A stretch of 64,000 nucleotides of DNA from Brevibacillus antibioticus (GCF_005217615.1 NZ_SZNK01000001.1:3622501-3686500), one strand, 5' to 3'; shown: positions 49,267 through 57,643, counted from the first letter of the stretch. The notes: generated from the letters alone by a model not told the origin. Made by a program: numbers and translations.

Positions 49267-49665
49267 ATGAAGCGAGTCTTTATTGCCGGAGATGCATACA
49301 CGACTCATTTTTTTGATCTCGCCTTGGACCAAGACGAGGAGCTGTCGCTGTTACCCTCCTTGCAGGTAGCCAGCTATCACGTGGCCCGCTTTGCTCTCAT
49401 CATGCGAGATGACGGCCTTCGTGGTCTCGGTATTTTTCCCGGAGATGCGCTCTTGATCTCAGACTTTTCGATGGAGCCTGTAAAAGACAGACCTGTGTTG
49501 ATCCGACAAGAGGGGCAGTTCCTTGTGCGCATCGCAGCAGACGTCAATCCATTGGAATGTCTCTTTACAACCACACGCGAGCAAGACACGCCCATGCTGC
49601 TCCCCTCGGAAAACATTCGCATTACAGGTGTCGTATCTGGTATTATTCCGCGTTCATCATTGTGA
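49267..49665 (+). CDS. LexA/UmuD-fold (peptidase S24-like) protein without catalytic dyad
   Basis: 132 residues, no DNA-binding domain. RDDGLRGLGIFPGDALLISD lines up with the S24 region G-D-S-M-x5-GD, but the catalytic Ser position is Gly and the Met is Leu. VLIRQEGQFLVRIAADV aligns with the Lys region (VKRL), where Arg replaces Lys. So the fold seems kept but self-cleavage lost. AGGAGG precedes the ATG. It is the third gene of the phage-type module. It overlaps the convergent hydrolase gene by 23 bases. Inference: a non-cleaving partner or decoy in the SOS response. Confidence 0.6.
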   Translation: MKRVFIAGDAYTTHFFDLALDQDEELSLLPSLQVASYHVARFALIMRDDGLRGLGIFPGDALLISDFSMEPVKDRPVLIRQEGQFLVRIAADVNPLECLFTTTREQDTPMLLPSENIRITGVVSGIIPRSSL

Positions 49666-50395
49666 CATCATTCAGCAACCAATCCTTGATTGCTGCCACC
49701 GTTTGCTGCCACTGCTCCTGTGGAGTAATGGCAGCGGGCTTGTCGCCCTCCTGCGCTCCATAGCTTCCGAACTGGGAGTGGTTTCCCCCTTCTATGGACA
49801 TGTACACGGTACGCTCCGGCAAATATTGCTTGCTCTCCTCAAACCTTTCCATATGGATCACACCGTCGCGAGACCCGAGCAAAGACAGCACAGGCACATT
49901 CACCTTCTTCAAGTTCCCCTGACTGTTCGGATACGCTCCCAACAAAAATACTCCACTGATTCGGTCCGGGTGGTTAGCTGCAAATTCAGCTGCCATGGTT
50001 CCACCAAGCGAATGTCCTCCGATGACAAACGTTTTATTCGGGTACGCCTTCAATACTTGTGTGGCCCGCGTCATATCACTTACAGCCAAATTCAGCGGCA
50101 TTCGTGCGAGAAAAACATGGTAGCCGTAGCCAGCCAAAGCACGGGCAATCGGTGCATAGCTCTCCGGTTTGACCAGTGCTCCTGGATATAAGATGAGCCC
50201 CGGTTCGCGTGATTCCCCACCTTGGAAAATAATCCAGTCATTCGTATCCATGACGGTTATCCCTTCACCCCCTTGCATGGCCGTTAACGCTGCCTGATCG
50301 GGCTGATAAGGCTGCAAATACCATATCGCCAGACAAATCGCTCCAAGTGTCACCAACACGAATGCCTGAAACCATTTTTTGCGTGCTTGACTCAT
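49643..50395 (-). CDS. Alpha/beta hydrolase, membrane-anchored or secreted
   Basis: Role by family: serine esterase/lipase-like (hydrolase family 5). Seen: 250 residues. N-terminal helix (WFQAFVLVTLGAICLAIWYL) acts as signal anchor. GGHSLGGTMAAEFA holds the nucleophile Ser near 130, LLGSRDGVI the Asp near 190, and GGNHSQFGSYG the His near 220. ATG at 50395 has AGGTGGG upstream. Convergent overlap with the S24-like gene. Substrate unknown. Confidence 0.85.
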   Translation of the reverse strand: MSQARKKWFQAFVLVTLGAICLAIWYLQPYQPDQAALTAMQGGEGITVMDTNDWIIFQGGESREPGLILYPGALVKPESYAPIARALAGYGYHVFLARMPLNLAVSDMTRATQVLKAYPNKTFVIGGHSLGGTMAAEFAANHPDRISGVFLLGAYPNSQGNLKKVNVPVLSLLGSRDGVIHMERFEESKQYLPERTVYMSIEGGNHSQFGSYGAQEGDKPAAITPQEQWQQTVAAIKDWLLNDVTMMNAE

Positions 50396-50451
50396 CCTAC
50401 CCACCTCGTTTCCGTTCCCATGTAGAGTTCTATATATTATGTCTCAAACCT

Positions 50452-50485
50452 AGAAAAAAACCGTCAGAGACAAAATCCCGACGGT
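50452..50485 (-). terminator. Terminator after the CGNR protein gene
   Basis: ACCGTC (50460-50465) pairs with GACGGT (50480-50485); leftward a T7 run. Confidence 0.7.
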
Positions 50486-50502
50486 CGTTGGTATTGGCTC
50501 CA

Positions 50503-51060
50503 TCAGCCTTTTTCCTTCTGGCGCTCACGAAAACGGCGTACCTTCATCAAGTTTCCGCACATTTTGTCATCACACCAGCGGCGCACCCGGTTGCGACTTT
50601 CATCATAAAACACCCAGCGGCAGTCCTCGTTGTCACATATTTTGATTCGTTCCAGATGCTGCGGGGCAAGCAGCTCTGCGAAAGAAGCCGCAATTTGTGC
50701 CATGACGAGGGGCCAGCCCTCTGCTTGGCTGGATTGCTTTTGCCTGTAGCCGCCCTCCTCATCTACATACAACACCTGCAGATGAAAAGGGGTGAGAGCC
50801 AAAGCCCTGTTCAATTCCGCGAGGTCCTCCTCTTGGAAGCGGTCTCCACGGACAACGGCTTCTAGCATACGTCTCAAACGTTCGCGCAACTGCAAAAGGG
50901 AAGCGGCACAGTCCACATTCATCGGTAGCGGAGCGGTTAGCTTGTATGTTTGCAAAAAGGATGACAGCCATTCCTGGTTCTCCAAGCGATTTTCCGCACG
51001 ACCAGAACCACGCCAATCCCGCCAATCACTATTTAAAAAATCGATACAAAGCCAGCCCAT
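50503..51060 (-). CDS. ABATE/CGNR zinc-finger regulator
   Basis: Role by family: putative stress-linked transcription regulator with an N-terminal ABATE domain and a C-terminal CGNR zinc finger. Seen: 185 residues. LCIDFLNSDWRDW at the start, then RLRRMLEAVVRGD. The C-terminus ICDNEDCRWVFYDESRNRVR, then WCDDKMCGNLMKVRRFRER, has four Cys and the CGN-like motif. ATG at 51060 has AGGAGAG upstream; the upstream ATG at 51090 has none. Divergent from the DinB gene. Confidence 0.85.
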   Translation of the reverse strand: MGWLCIDFLNSDWRDWRGSGRAENRLENQEWLSSFLQTYKLTAPLPMNVDCAASLLQLRERLRRMLEAVVRGDRFQEEDLAELNRALALTPFHLQVLYVDEEGGYRQKQSSQAEGWPLVMAQIAASFAELLAPQHLERIKICDNEDCRWVFYDESRNRVRRWCDDKMCGNLMKVRRFRERQKEKG

Positions 51061-51228
51061 GTAATCATCTCTCCTGACGAAACCCTTCATTTTTCTCTCT
51101 TGTATGACTATACAGAATATGGTAATCTATATTTGTAACTACTGTAACTTGATTAACTGGTTACATCTTCATTTCTTACTGCTATTATAGCGTTTCATCA
51201 ATCTGTTTCACAGACGAGGAGGAAGCGT

Positions 51229-51723
51229 ATGAATCGGAAGGATTTGCTTTTGCACGGTTGGGAATGTACCTATAACAAGGAAGACTGGTATCCACCTTTA
51301 AAAGAAGCGCTTTCCGGAGTATCAGCAGCCGAGGCCAGCTGGCGCCCTGTGGGAGAAGCAGCCAACACGATCTGGGAAAACGTCAGCCACCTTCTTTATT
51401 ACAAAGAACGCCTGTTGCATCGTCTATTGGGCACCGAATTTCCTGGCTCCGCTGAGACGAACGATGATACCTTCATCCCGTCCGGCGGTCCGGATGACGA
51501 AGACGCTTGGCAAGCTACTCTCGCTCGTATGGGAAGCGTCCATCGCCACATTCATGAAAAGCTTTCCTTGCTGACGGATGAGGATTTAAACCAGATGGCT
51601 ACTTATACGCCCATTTACCAAACCGTAATGAGTCTGGTCCTGCATGATGCGTTTCATACGGGACAAATCGTCCAAATTCGCAAGCTGCAAGGCTCTTGGC
51701 CTGCCAGACGCTCATTTGAATAA
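51229..51723 (+). CDS. DinB family protein
   Basis: Role by family: four-helix bundle, possible metal-dependent thiol transferase; function not settled. Seen: 164 residues. The metal His are likely in NVSHLLYYKERLL and HDAFHTGQIVQIRKL, spaced as in DinB proteins. GAGGAGG precedes the ATG. The 380-base stretch after it is a lysine riboswitch leader. Confidence 0.8.
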   Translation: MNRKDLLLHGWECTYNKEDWYPPLKEALSGVSAAEASWRPVGEAANTIWENVSHLLYYKERLLHRLLGTEFPGSAETNDDTFIPSGGPDDEDAWQATLARMGSVHRHIHEKLSLLTDEDLNQMATYTPIYQTVMSLVLHDAFHTGQIVQIRKLQGSWPARRSFE

Positions 51724-51805
51724 CAAAATTTCACATTGATTAATCATTAACAATCCTTTATAGTTGATGAATCACAAAATTTCATACATGTTATCCTCAT
51801 CTTTC

Positions 51806-51960
51806 ACGGTGAGGATAGAGGTCGCGGCTTTTATATCATCCTGTACGAGATTCAGAGAAAATCAATGACTCCAGGTAAGGAAAATCCGCCGAAACTCATA
51901 TCGCGTCTCTGTGCGATTGGGTTGGGGCTGTACTCGAAAGGGGCAGAACTGTCACGTTTG
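51806..51960 (+). ncRNA. Lysine riboswitch (L box)
   Basis: Conserved L-box segments in order: GTGAGGATAGAGGTCGCGG (51809), GTACGAGA and GTAAGGAAAATCCGCCGAAA as the CCGAA region (given in part), GGGTTGGGGCTG (51919-51930), AACTGTCACG (51947-51956). It precedes a lysine permease gene and a terminator, the expected control pair. Confidence 0.88.
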
Positions 51961-52018
51961 CATGCCAAGCAAGCGTGGTGAGCTATCTTCAGTGAAGGCT
52001 TGGTGGGGATTGGATGAT

Positions 52019-52056
52019 ACCGCCCTATGCCATTTTTTGGCTATGGCGGTTTTTTC
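52019..52056 (+). terminator. Riboswitch terminator before lysP
   Basis: ACCGCC-TATGCCA and TGGCTA-GGCGGT form the stem, then T6. It ends transcription when lysine is bound. Confidence 0.85.
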
Positions 52057-52105
52057 GTTTCCGACCTTCCTTCTCAAAAATCAAGAAAGGTCGTGTAAGC
52101 AGCTT

Positions 52106-53554
52106 ATGTCACAAAATCAATTGCAACGTGGTTTAAAAGCCCGACACCTGACGATGATTGCCATCGGCGGCTCGATTGGGACGGGATTGTTTCTCGCGAG
52201 CGGAGGCTCGATTCATTCCGCCGGACCTGGTGGAGCTTTAGTCGCCTATCTCGCCATTAGTATCATGGTTTACTTTTTAATGACCAGCTTGGGGGAAATG
52301 GCGGCCTTCATGCCTGTTTCAGGTTCGTTTTCAACTTATGCCACACGGTTCGTCGATCCATCTCTCGGCTTTGCTCTCGGCTGGAACTACTGGTACAACT
52401 GGGCGATTACCATTGCCGTCGAGCTGTCGGCTTCCGCACTCATTATGAAATTTTGGTTTCCGGATACCCCAGCGATATTGTGGAGCGCTTTGTTCCTTGG
52501 ATTGCTGTTTGCCTTGAATCTCCTGTCCGTGAAAGCCTATGGGGAATCTGAATATTGGTTCGCCTTGATTAAAGTAGTAACGGTTATCGTCTTTATTATT
52601 ATCGGTGTGTTGATGATTTTTGGCATTATGGGCGGCCAAGCAGTCGGCCTCCAAAACTTCACCAAAGGCGACGCGCCATTCAATGGCGGCTTCATGGCCC
52701 TGCTCGGTGTCTTTATGATTGCCGGATTCTCTTTCCAAGGGACAGAGCTAGTTGGTGTCGCGGCTGGGGAGAGCGAAGACCCTGCCCGGAACATTCCGAA
52801 GGCCATCCGTCAAATTTTTTGGCGTATCCTGATCTTCTATATCCTCGCTATTTTGATCATCGGGTTGCTCGTTCCATATGATAACCCAAATCTGATCAGT
52901 GGCGACATTACGGATATTGCGATCAGTCCGTTTACGATTGTTTTTGAAAATGCCGGATTTGCTTTTGCAGCATCCGTCATGAACGCCGTTATTCTCACGT
53001 CTGTATTGTCTGCTGGTAACTCTGGCATGTACGCCTCTACACGCATGCTGTGGAACTTGGCGAAAGAAGGAAACGCACCAAAATGGTTCGCAAAAGTAAC
53101 AAGTAATGGCGTACCGATCAATGCCTTGATCTTGACTGCGCTCATCGGTGCTCTTGCTTTTCTGTCCTCCCTGTTTGGGGAAGGCGAAGTGTATGTCTGG
53201 CTTTTGAATGCGTCTGGTATGTCAGGCTTCATCGCTTGGCTGGGAATTGCCATTAGCCACTACCGTTTCCGTAAAGCGTTTATCGCTCAGGGGCGTGACT
53301 TAAGCGAATTGCCTTATCGGGCAAAGTGGTTCCCGTTTGGACCGATTTTTGCCTTCATCATTTGCTGTATCGTTATTTTGGGGCAAAACTACTCGGCATT
53401 CATGGGTGGAACGATCGACTGGAATGGCGTCCTGGTCTCTTACATTGGCCTGCCACTCTTCTTAATCATTTGGCTCGCTTATAAAATCACGCAAAAAACC
53501 AAGCTCGTCCCTCTTGAACAAGTTGACTTCAACATGGATGAACACACGAAATAA
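52106..53554 (+). CDS. lysP: Lysine-specific permease (amino acid-polyamine-organocation family)
   Basis: Role: proton-coupled lysine uptake. Seen: 482 residues, 12 hydrophobic segments. ARHLTMIAIGGSIGTGLFLA then GSIHSAGPGGALVAY is the family start; FQGTELVGVAAGESEDPARN (segment 6 loop) and GMYASTRMLWNLAKEGNAP are APC signatures. Regulated by the lysine riboswitch upstream, which is the strongest support for the substrate. ATG at 52106 follows a weak AAAGG that is 15 bases away, so start strength is low. Confidence 0.9.
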   Translation: MSQNQLQRGLKARHLTMIAIGGSIGTGLFLASGGSIHSAGPGGALVAYLAISIMVYFLMTSLGEMAAFMPVSGSFSTYATRFVDPSLGFALGWNYWYNWAITIAVELSASALIMKFWFPDTPAILWSALFLGLLFALNLLSVKAYGESEYWFALIKVVTVIVFIIIGVLMIFGIMGGQAVGLQNFTKGDAPFNGGFMALLGVFMIAGFSFQGTELVGVAAGESEDPARNIPKAIRQIFWRILIFYILAILIIGLLVPYDNPNLISGDITDIAISPFTIVFENAGFAFAASVMNAVILTSVLSAGNSGMYASTRMLWNLAKEGNAPKWFAKVTSNGVPINALILTALIGALAFLSSLFGEGEVYVWLLNASGMSGFIAWLGIAISHYRFRKAFIAQGRDLSELPYRAKWFPFGPIFAFIICCIVILGQNYSAFMGGTIDWNGVLVSYIGLPLFLIIWLAYKITQKTKLVPLEQVDFNMDEHTK

Positions 53555-53567
53555 TCGAAGAAAAAAT

Positions 53568-53602
53568 ACGGACTTCCGTTATCTGAACGGGAGTCCTTTT
53601 TC
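53568..53602 (+). terminator. Terminator after lysP
   Basis: GGACTTCCGTT (53570-53580) pairs with AACGGGAGTCC (53586-53596) with one wobble, then T5. Confidence 0.8.
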
Positions 53603-53774
53603 ATGCTAGCTAATGTATTAAAAATTACTCCGAAAGAGCCGATAGTATAGACAAGAAGCCATTTGAGATCTGTTTCCTTTCCGTTCTCACACCTCATCCA
53701 AGTCATCTGATAAAAGGTAATCATGATCTCCTTCCATCACGACTGAACATGAATCCATGTGAGGAGAGTAGAAC

Positions 53775-54644
53775 ATGCACATCCAATCGAATAACCGCTA
53801 TCTAACACCCCAGTTAACAACTAACCAACCTGCACCGAAAATGGTGACAGGAACTCGTCTAGGATTGCCCCGATTGCCCGAGCACGATACAGTAGACCTT
53901 CGTTCTCACAAGGCACGCGAGCTACCTGCTGATGCCATCGAACATCACAGCGTCCAATTTTTCTTTAGCACAGAGATTAATGAGCGTTTGGATAAAATTT
54001 TCGCAGATAAACCACCCGAGGCTCGCAAGGCCTTTGACCACATCCTGGAGAAAAATTTTTTCAACTCCACCTACACCTACACCGATGAAGAAAGAGCTGC
54101 TTTAGTAGAAGTCGGTTTAACCCAAGGCAAATATTTGGCAAGCCAGTTCATGGATGATGAAAATGCTGCTGAATTTTTGGATAGCCTCCATCTGCTCGCA
54201 GGCGTTGCTAAAACAAGAAAGGTTGACCCCGCAACTGGCAGTGTCAGCTACGTAGAGCTTCCGCAAAGACCGCATGGGGCGCCAGCCGACTATGTCAATC
54301 CATCCAAGCTGATGGAGCGGTATGACCCGGAAGCCTACAAAAAAATGCAAGCGGACACGACCAATCAAACAGAGAAAGTAAGCACGCTGATTCAGTTCGT
54401 CAAAAAGCTGCAACATCGTCCAGACTGGATCTCACAATACCGAAACGAACAAGCTACTCTTCTCTCCGATTTAAAAAATACAAAAATCGCTAATCGCTTT
54501 GAGAATGTAAATTCAAAGGACGCCACTGAATTTGTTCGTCAAATGAATACGCTCGCTGAAAATGCTTCCTTTTCTGCCTTTACACCATTGCTACAGACGA
54601 ATCTTACCTCTTTCATGAACATCCTGGCCAAGAAAACGAGTTAA
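53775..54644 (+). CDS. Hypothetical protein, 289 residues
   Basis: Not recognised. No signal peptide or membrane helix. The first 55 residues are polar and Pro-rich; the rest is helical and acidic/basic mixed (INERLDKIFADKPPEARKAF, EFLDSLHLLAGVAKTRK, VSTLIQFVKKLQ), suggesting a soluble helical protein. Begins two further small genes on the same strand with 68 and then overlapping spacing. AGGAGAG precedes the ATG. Confidence 0.6.
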   Translation: MHIQSNNRYLTPQLTTNQPAPKMVTGTRLGLPRLPEHDTVDLRSHKARELPADAIEHHSVQFFFSTEINERLDKIFADKPPEARKAFDHILEKNFFNSTYTYTDEERAALVEVGLTQGKYLASQFMDDENAAEFLDSLHLLAGVAKTRKVDPATGSVSYVELPQRPHGAPADYVNPSKLMERYDPEAYKKMQADTTNQTEKVSTLIQFVKKLQHRPDWISQYRNEQATLLSDLKNTKIANRFENVNSKDATEFVRQMNTLAENASFSAFTPLLQTNLTSFMNILAKKTS

Positions 54645-54712
54645 CTGCCCAAAGATGATCGTCACAGCCTCCGCCCTCATGGACATACTAACCCGTAAAG
54701 GAGGAGACGAAT

Positions 54713-54904
54713 ATGTATGACAATGGCGAAAACGACCTGCCTGATTTCAAACAACTGGATGACAGACTGATCGCTCAACCTCCGACTAGCCCAATATTCG
54801 CAATCCGTACCAATCTGGACAAGGAACCAAATGACGTCGACAATCCGTATGTGCAGCAAGACTCTAAACCCACTGGACAATACAAGGGGGAAGCAAATGA
54901 CTGA
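54713..54904 (+). CDS. Small acidic protein, 63 residues
   Basis: Not recognised. MYDNGENDLPDFKQLDDRLI with Pro, Asn and Gln-rich middle; disordered look. AAAGGAGGAG before the ATG is strong. Its end overlaps the start of the next gene by 8 bases, so the two are translated together. Confidence 0.55.
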   Translation: MYDNGENDLPDFKQLDDRLIAQPPTSPIFAIRTNLDKEPNDVDNPYVQQDSKPTGQYKGEAND

Positions 54905-55043
54905 TCACATCTCAAAGGAAAAGCCGGACATGGGTTATAACGGAAGCAATATGCATGGTTATTCCCTTACACCAAAGGAAGGGACATTGGATCAAACTGC
55001 CAAGTCGGCAGCGGAAAACAAAGAAAATAGAGATAAAGAATAG
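54897..55043 (+). CDS. Small hydrophilic protein, 48 residues
   Basis: Not recognised. MTDHISKEKPDMGYNGSNMH, then charged SLTPKEGTLDQTAKSAAENK. GGGGGAA precedes the ATG, which lies inside the previous gene. Size and hydrophilic character resemble small spore proteins, but no named family fits. A very long terminator follows. Confidence 0.5.
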   Translation: MTDHISKEKPDMGYNGSNMHGYSLTPKEGTLDQTAKSAAENKENRDKE

Positions 55044-55065
55044 TTCTTTCCCATTACGAAAAACA

Positions 55066-55128
55066 AATCCCCTTTGGGGAAACAGGCAGATGCTCACTTT
55101 TCCTGTTTCCCAAAGGGGATTCCTTTTG
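55066..55128 (+). terminator. Long terminator hairpin after the small-protein operon
   Basis: AATCCCCTTTGGG plus GAAACAGG pairs with CCTGTTTCCCAAAGGGGATT (55102-55121), about 20 pairs with one bulged G, then CCTTTTGG. Confidence 0.85.
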
Positions 55129-55166
55129 GATTTCTGACCAAGAATATGGGGAAAGACATTTTGTTA

Positions 55167-55226
55167 TTGACGAAATTCTACTGGAAATATATACTTTTCA
55201 TAAATTGCAAATGAGAATCATTATCA
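55167..55226 (+). promoter_or_regulatory. Promoter with Fur-like box before the TolC-like gene
   Basis: TTGACG (55167-55172), 17 bases, TATACT (55190-55195). TGAGAATCATTATCA (55212-55226) differs from the Fur box TGATAATNATTATCA at one position and lies just after the expected transcription start. Confidence 0.65.
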
Positions 55227-55258
55227 GATTCTTGTGTATATGCTCAGGAGGTTGCCCC

Positions 55259-56314
55259 ATGAAATCCAGGCTTTTCAAACACATTTATAGCACAACATTA
55301 GTCACTTCTCTCCTCACAGGTGGCGTCCATTTGGCTCAGGCCGCTCCTCTCGTGGCTACTTCTGAACAGACGGATGATTCCCCTTTATCGCTAGATTTCG
55401 CAATTGAACAGGCACTAAAAAATAGCATCGATTTCGAGCTGCTTCGGCTTGAGCTAGATATTACAAAATACGAAACATCCATCATACTAAGAGAAAAAGA
55501 AGGAATCAAAAAAGCCGACATCATGACGCTGGCTGACGCAAAAAAGAAATTCGAAGACGCTGCCAAAGCGATCAAAGAAGTGATTGTCGATGAAGTCGCC
55601 CTGAATACGCAAAAAAACAACATCCAGTTGCAAGTGCAAAAAGCTTTCTTCGAAGTCCAATCATTAGAGGCCAAAATCAAAGCGCAAAAGAAAAGCTTGC
55701 AAAGACAGTACTGGTTGGACTCCCAAGAAACAGAAGCTCACAAAAATCTTGCTACCCTTGAAGCCAGCTACAAACAAGCATTGGCCAAGCTCAACGATTT
55801 ATTGAATGAAAAAGCAGACAAAAAATGGAAAATAGTCACCACTGATCTGACCCAGCACGAGCTGCTTTCCCTTGAGCAATTGCAAGCAAAAGCTTATGAA
55901 AAACGTCCTGAGATGATCAAAGCACAAGCAGAAATAGACTTTACCCAAGTCAGAATTGATTACACGGCAGAGTATACCGCACTCAGCACACATAAAGGGA
56001 TAATCGCAAGAAATGAGCACAAAAAAGCGGAACTGCAAAAACAAAAAACACAGAAGAAAATCGGTCAGGAAGTAAGTGACAACTATACGAAGGCACTAGC
56101 AGCGCAAAAGGCATTAGGGGAAAATACAACAAAGAAAGAAACCGCATGGGAGCGCTATCAGGCAACACTCGATCAATATAGATTAGGAAAAGCATCGATG
56201 AAAGAACTGATGGAGGTCGAAGCAAACCTATTTGAATCCGAAACAAAAGCAATCGAATCGATTTATCAATACAATCTCGCTGCTACTACCTTGAATCAAT
56301 CAACTGGCTATTAA
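55259..56314 (+). CDS. TolC-family (outer membrane efflux-like) protein in a Gram-positive
   Basis: 351 residues with a signal peptide (FKHIYSTTLVTSLLTGGVHL, cleavage AQA near 28). The rest is long alpha-helical coiled coil with the TolC-type start LSLDFAIEQALKNSIDFELL, a repeat of helix pairs and the C-terminal LDQYRLGKASMKELMEVEAN typical of OEP. Known: TolC proteins form trans-periplasmic tunnels in Gram-negatives; Paenibacillaceae carry shorter relatives of unknown use. The Fur box suggests iron-responsive control. CAGGAGG precedes the ATG. Confidence 0.75.
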   Translation: MKSRLFKHIYSTTLVTSLLTGGVHLAQAAPLVATSEQTDDSPLSLDFAIEQALKNSIDFELLRLELDITKYETSIILREKEGIKKADIMTLADAKKKFEDAAKAIKEVIVDEVALNTQKNNIQLQVQKAFFEVQSLEAKIKAQKKSLQRQYWLDSQETEAHKNLATLEASYKQALAKLNDLLNEKADKKWKIVTTDLTQHELLSLEQLQAKAYEKRPEMIKAQAEIDFTQVRIDYTAEYTALSTHKGIIARNEHKKAELQKQKTQKKIGQEVSDNYTKALAAQKALGENTTKKETAWERYQATLDQYRLGKASMKELMEVEANLFESETKAIESIYQYNLAATTLNQSTGY

Positions 56315-56334
56315 TATTTCGTGTCACGAAATAT
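56314..56334. promoter_or_regulatory. Perfect 21-base palindrome at the end of the TolC-like gene
   Basis: ATATTTCGTG T CACGAAATAT (56314-56334). Ten-base arms around one base fit a DNA-bound dimer better than an RNA hairpin. Overlaps the stop codon. Regulator unknown. Confidence 0.4.
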
Positions 56335-56358
56335 CGCATTCATTCATTTCAAATAGAG

Positions 56359-56390
56359 AAGGCTTCATCCCACAGGGTGAAGCCTTTACT
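56359..56390. terminator. Bidirectional terminator between convergent genes
   Basis: AAGGCTTCA (56359-56367) pairs with TGAAGCCTT (56378-56386). It overlaps the stop end of the kinase gene. Confidence 0.75.
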
Positions 56391-57297
56391 CATTGATTAG
56401 CCTCTCAAAAGCTCCCGGCATCACCAAACGACCACCGTCCGCGCCAAAATCCTCTATGAACCACCAAGCCGATAGTACACTGTGGCAATAGGCCCACGCC
56501 AACACTCTCTCTTTTTGCAAAGACAGTGCCCTCGTCAGCCCATCGACCCGCTGTTTCACCACTTCTTCTACCCCATCCTCAGGCAAATGGTTCAGCAAAA
56601 ACGGAATCACCTCGTATTCCGTCTCCCCGATCAGTCCTTTTGGATCAATTGCCAACCACGGCTCTCTTTCGGCGCGCAAAATATTTTCATGATGAAGATC
56701 ACCATGCAGCAGACATGGTTCTTTTTGTGTGGAGAGAAGCTTTTTGTACCATTTCATGGCTCGCTCCACCATTTGCTCGGGAATCGATCCTGTCCCCCCT
56801 TGGAAATGAGGGCGAATCTGTTCCAGTCCCACAGCCCAGTCTGCGATCGTCGGAAACGTAGACGCAAGCTTGCCACCTTTCGAAACGGGTGTATGCATTC
56901 TTTTGATCACGTCCGCCAAGCATTGTATTCGCTCATCTTCGCTACTCAGCTTGTCCAGTGTCTCTCCTGGCATGATGCGCTCCAAAAGCATGATCCCTTT
57001 TTCCTCGTCAGCATCGAGTAGCTGCACCATTCCCCTGCCTGCAAAAGCCCGAATCGCTGCCAGCTCTCTCTGCCAATCCAGTCCAGGCACTCCCAGCTTC
57101 AGCACTGCGTTTCTCCCATCCTGCAACACAACTGGTGCTACAAAGTTATAGGAGAGTGGAAACGGCTCTAGTACCTTCAAAGACCACCGCACTTCGCAAT
57201 CAGCAATCAACTCATGAAAGGAATCGAGCCAGAGACGACCTGCTTCTTTATGTACGCCCGTAATTGTTTGCGTAAAATGGGTTGGCAATAAAATCAT
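56386..57297 (-). CDS. Aminoglycoside/hydroxyurea kinase family protein (APH(6)-like)
   Basis: Role by family: phosphorylates streptomycin-type aminoglycosides or hydroxyurea; actual resistance not shown. Seen: 303 residues. SYNFVAPVVLQDGRNAVLKL (ATP lobe with Lys), MLLERIMPGETLDKL, LLHGDLHHENIL (catalytic Asp), WLAIDPKGLIGETEYEV (metal Asp), family order of APH_6_hur. AGGAGATT-like site before the ATG. Convergent with the TolC-like gene. Confidence 0.8.
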   Translation of the reverse strand: MILLPTHFTQTITGVHKEAGRLWLDSFHELIADCEVRWSLKVLEPFPLSYNFVAPVVLQDGRNAVLKLGVPGLDWQRELAAIRAFAGRGMVQLLDADEEKGIMLLERIMPGETLDKLSSEDERIQCLADVIKRMHTPVSKGGKLASTFPTIADWAVGLEQIRPHFQGGTGSIPEQMVERAMKWYKKLLSTQKEPCLLHGDLHHENILRAEREPWLAIDPKGLIGETEYEVIPFLLNHLPEDGVEEVVKQRVDGLTRALSLQKERVLAWAYCHSVLSAWWFIEDFGADGGRLVMPGAFERLINE

Positions 57298-57368
57298 TAG
57301 GAATCTCCTCCTAAAAAGCTTGTGGCTTTTAAACTTCTTGCCCTACCTTCACTCATCTTCTTGCACCA

Positions 57369-57643
57369 GCTTTCAAGCTGCTCCCTTACCGCAGCCGCGT
57401 AAGAAGAAGTGCATTTCCAGTCAAGCGCCTCTGGAGCCCATCCCAGCCTTGGAAAAAATGGTGGGGAATTTCAGCTTCACCTATGAAACACTTCATCGAA
57501 ACTTCTACGTTTGAAGCACTCCCACCATTTTTTCCGAGGCGGCCAGTGAATCCCCCCTTGCGGGGCGTAGGCCGAAGCGTAGACTGGAAATGCGCTTCTT
57601 CCCCACCACAGCCACTTCACCAAAAAGGGAGCAGCATGAAAGC
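57369..57643 (+). ncRNA. Long-hairpin element, copy B (candidate structured RNA)
   Basis: The 370-base gap has no gene. Three nested stems: GCTTTCAAGCTGCTCCCTT (57369-57387) with 57625-57643 (18 of 19); AAGAAGTGCATTTCCAGTC (57404-57422) with 57582-57600 (one wobble); GGAAAAAATGGTGGG (57451-57465) with 57521-57535 (perfect). CGCCTC (57427-57432) pairs with GAGGCG (57536-57541). CAGTGAATCCCCCC then TGCGGGGCGT follows at 57544. The inner two stems and both loop motifs match copy A (24604-24813, minus strand). Unrecognised. Confidence 0.5.
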
